Assembly (NCBI GenBank): GCA_052034865.1
Contig: JBPOIC010000033.1
Span: forward strand, 12,712-76,711
Source: JBPOIC01 sp052034865
Lineage (GTDB): Bacteria > UBA10199 > JADFYH01
DNA: 64,000 nucleotides
Reading direction: 5' to 3'
A program made the translations under genes and the position numbers. Under the pieces are notes generated by a model. The model was not told the origin of the DNA. It was given only the letters and a program-made list of their open reading frames with translations, and ran no database searches. Positions 61,910 to 64,000 of the stretch are shown here, in pieces. Numbering within the stretch: the first letter of the stretch is position 1; each line of letters begins with the position of its first letter.

Positions 61910-63832
61910 ATGCGATCATTTCTTCATCAACTACTCCGATTAACCTCTCTTACCATCTTTTTTCTGGGGTTTTTGACCCTTACTTTCCAGGCCAAATCAG
62001 CCACCGTTCTCGTGGGAGACCCTGGCTCCGTTACCGATGGAACGCCTCTTTCCTGCGGGGACGCATCCAATCCATGTAACACGATCACAAACGGAATTTC
62101 GCGCGCAAGTACGGGGGATACAGTGCTCTTGGCGCCAGGGTTATTTTTTGAAAACGTCATTATTGATAAACCGTTAATTCTTCAGGGATCGGGCCAGACA
62201 GCAACAACTCTCTCCCCAGCCCTTTCGTCTCCTGTTTGTATTCCTTCTCCAGGATCCTCTCTTTGCGGAGGAAGTGCCAGCAGTCTGATTCTGGTCGATG
62301 CACCGAATGTAACTATCCGAAATCTTTCACTCGACGGAGATAATCCGGGTTTGTTGAGCGGAACAACGATCGGCGGGGCAGATATCGATGCGCGAAATGG
62401 CATCATCACGAACAATCTTTCATCATCTCTGCATGATAATCTCGAAGTGAATCAGGTGACAGTCCGAAATGTTTTTTTAAGAGGGATTTATGCTTCCAAT
62501 GGTGGAAGTTTTAACTTCCATGATAATACCGTCACGAATGTGCGTGGCAATGATTACTCGATTGCCATTTTCAACTTTGGGGGAACAGGGGTCATCCAGA
62601 ATAATCAGATTTTTGATTCTGCCGATGCCATTGCCTCCAACTGGTCTGGTGGAACCCAATATCTGAATAACAAGATCAACAACTCGGGCAGTGGTATTCA
62701 TTCAGACAATGCAGGGGGAAGCGCATCGTCTTCTTACCCAAACTCTACTCCAGATCTTATTCAGGGAAATCAGGTTCAGGATTGTTCCTCTGTGACTCCA
62801 AACAGCGATACCTTTGGTATATTTGTCTGGAGTCCCTACAATTCACCAATCCTTCAAAACAATTCCATTCTTCGCTGCTCCGTGGGGATGGCGGTTTTTG
62901 GAAAACAGGACACGGCGACACCTTCTTTTATTTCGAATCTGCTTCAGGAAAATAAAATGGGTTTTTTTATGACAACGCTGTTGATTCCTAATGGTTCAAA
63001 TCCACTGAGTACAAACGTTTCGGCTACACTCAATCAAAATACGATCGTAAAAAATTCTGATGGAATTTACCTCCAGGCGGAAAACGGTTTCCAGCTGAGC
63101 CTTGCTGGAAGCTTTAACCGGATTGTCGGGAATCTGAATTCTGGAGCCTCCTTTTCACCTGGAGATCTTGGAGACTATCTGGTGCAAATAGAAAATAACT
63201 GGTGGGGGTGTAACGCCGGACCTAATGCAGTGACAGGCAGCTGTGATTCAGTGGTGGGTAATTTTGATTTTAATCCATGGCTGATTTTAAACTTGTCTGC
63301 GAGTACAAATACGGTCACGACGGGAGCAACCTCCATTCTGAGTGCCTCGGTTAATTCAAATTCAGACGGAGGAAATAACCTGTCGGGATTTATTCCTAAC
63401 GACACCTCCATTCTCTTTTCAACCACTTTAGGTGATATTGAAACACCTCCTAATCGTCCAACTCAATCAGGTCTTGCTCAAACAACTTTCACGGCTCCTT
63501 CAGCCTCTGGTTCAGCGATCCTTTCTGCGACCCTGGATCAGCAAACCGTCACGTTACCTCTCGAAATTATTCTCCCTGAACCCAGCAACTCTGATGGACA
63601 AAGCCAGACAACGGATCCCTCGGGTCAAAGTTCGGGTGCGGACTCCCCTGAGACTGGGACTCCCGCGACTAACTCTTCCGGATCACATGAATTGCAAGGG
63701 GGAGGGACGGGATGCCAGCTGGCTTCCAGGGATTCGCCTGTTTCAATTCCCTCAAAAGAAATCTTTTTGTGGATGATTCTGGTATCTGGGGTTTTCTGGA
63801 GGAGATTTCGGACGGAGGAGAGTTTGCGTTGA
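61910..63832 (+). CDS. Secreted parallel beta-helix protein (NosD-like) with C-terminal anchor
   Basis: A 640-residue protein. ATG 61910 follows AGGAG by about 8 bases and begins a signal peptide (LTIFFLGFLTLTFQAKSA). The body is a right-handed beta-helix with NosD/periplasmic copper-binding-type repeats (NGISRASTGDTVLLAPGLFF; GTGVIQNNQIFDSADAI), a Trp-rich loop (NNWWGCNAGP) and a Ser/Thr/Gly-rich linker. The end has GGGTGCQLASR, a hydrophobic helix (IFLWMILVSGVFW) and RRFR: Gly-rich plus Cys, helix, then basic residues, as in CTERM-type sorting signals. Likely displayed at the cell surface; substrate unknown. Confidence 0.8.
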   Translation: MRSFLHQLLRLTSLTIFFLGFLTLTFQAKSATVLVGDPGSVTDGTPLSCGDASNPCNTITNGISRASTGDTVLLAPGLFFENVIIDKPLILQGSGQTATTLSPALSSPVCIPSPGSSLCGGSASSLILVDAPNVTIRNLSLDGDNPGLLSGTTIGGADIDARNGIITNNLSSSLHDNLEVNQVTVRNVFLRGIYASNGGSFNFHDNTVTNVRGNDYSIAIFNFGGTGVIQNNQIFDSADAIASNWSGGTQYLNNKINNSGSGIHSDNAGGSASSSYPNSTPDLIQGNQVQDCSSVTPNSDTFGIFVWSPYNSPILQNNSILRCSVGMAVFGKQDTATPSFISNLLQENKMGFFMTTLLIPNGSNPLSTNVSATLNQNTIVKNSDGIYLQAENGFQLSLAGSFNRIVGNLNSGASFSPGDLGDYLVQIENNWWGCNAGPNAVTGSCDSVVGNFDFNPWLILNLSASTNTVTTGATSILSASVNSNSDGGNNLSGFIPNDTSILFSTTLGDIETPPNRPTQSGLAQTTFTAPSASGSAILSATLDQQTVTLPLEIILPEPSNSDGQSQTTDPSGQSSGADSPETGTPATNSSGSHELQGGGTGCQLASRDSPVSIPSKEIFLWMILVSGVFWRRFRTEESLR

Positions 63833-63890
63833 GAAGACAAAATTTCAAAGACAAAATTTCAGACGGAGGTCGGAAATGAGCAGACGGAGG
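63809..63890 (+). repeat. Clustered CAGACGGAGG repeats
   Basis: CGGACGGAGG at 63809-63818 (in the preceding gene), then CAGACGGAGG at 63860-63869 and 63881-63890 with TCGGAAATG between; a fourth copy lies at 63363-63372 inside the coding region. AGACAAAATTTCA is directly repeated just before (63835-63862). Confidence 0.6.
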
Positions 63891-64000
63891 AAATTTTAGT
63901 CTCTACAGGAATTTTTCAGAATGAAGAGTCTTAATCTTTCTGTTTTGAGTCCAAAGGGGGATTTTTAGAGTCTTTAAGGTTCGCTCAAGTCGGTGCAAAG
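63891..64000. other. Window end, no gene seen
   Basis: About 110 bases, AT-rich, with one TTTTTCAGA word (63912) recalling the repeats. No reading frame of note before the window edge. Confidence 0.4.

Noticed and set aside
1..64000. CRISPR array, insertion sequence or prophage integration module
   Set aside because: No regularly spaced direct repeats, transposase, integrase or terminase reading frames were seen.

Overview
The window is a gene-dense chromosomal segment of a Gram-negative (diderm) bacterium. It encodes apolipoprotein N-acyltransferase, TolC, a TonB-dependent receptor and an AsmA-like protein. It looks like a respiring heterotroph: heme O and heme A synthases (ctaB, ctaA) imply aa3-type oxidases, and MqnA implies menaquinone made by the futalosine route. 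The moderate GC content, the complete Bat aerotolerance cluster, the endonuclease-type MutL and several giant or orphan proteins would fit an uncultivated deltaproteobacterium-like lineage. That placement is inference only; there is no rRNA gene in the window to test it.

Layout. 0-1.6 kb: ctaA (cut by the window edge) and ctaB. 2-13.5 kb: dnaK on the minus strand, divergent from a long plus-strand operon dnaJ-moxR-DUF58-hypothetical-batA-batB-batC-batD-batE. 13.7-16.6 kb: acyl-CoA dehydrogenase plus MaoC hydratase, read as methylsuccinyl-CoA dehydrogenase and mesaconyl-CoA hydratase of the ethylmalonyl-CoA pathway. 16.7-22.9 kb: a minus-strand TolC/HlyD/ABC export operon whose ATPase carries an in-frame stop just before Walker A and whose two permease genes are separated by an opposite-strand orphan gene. 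23.4-26.9 kb: a minus-strand cassette of unknown genes with a phage flavour (lytic transglycosylase, a half-length citrate-synthase-like pseudoenzyme, a P-loop sulfotransferase-like protein, small orphans). 27.2-36.6 kb: housekeeping block yjbQ-pgpH-ybeY-lnt-prfB (programmed +1 frameshift), an FG-GAP-type protein, tRNA-Met and der. 36.8-43.7 kb: yihY, small secreted and stress proteins, an AsmA-like protein, and mutL-miaA on the minus strand. 43.9-49.6 kb: TonB receptor plus HupE/UreJ (probable metal uptake), a rhomboid protease and mqnA. 49.7-51.7 kb: groES-groEL. 52.1-60.8 kb: one 2,924-codon reading frame with no recognisable domain. 60.9-63.8 kb: hslO (Hsp33) and a secreted parallel-beta-helix protein with a possible C-terminal sorting signal.

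The window is rich in proteostasis genes (DnaK, DnaJ, GroES/EL, Hsp33). dnaK and groES have closely similar promoters. The least explained parts are the giant gene with its internal composition shifts and nearby TTTCAGACGGAGG-type repeats, the 23.4-26.9 kb cassette, and the broken export operon. No CRISPR array, insertion sequence, integrase or rRNA was seen.
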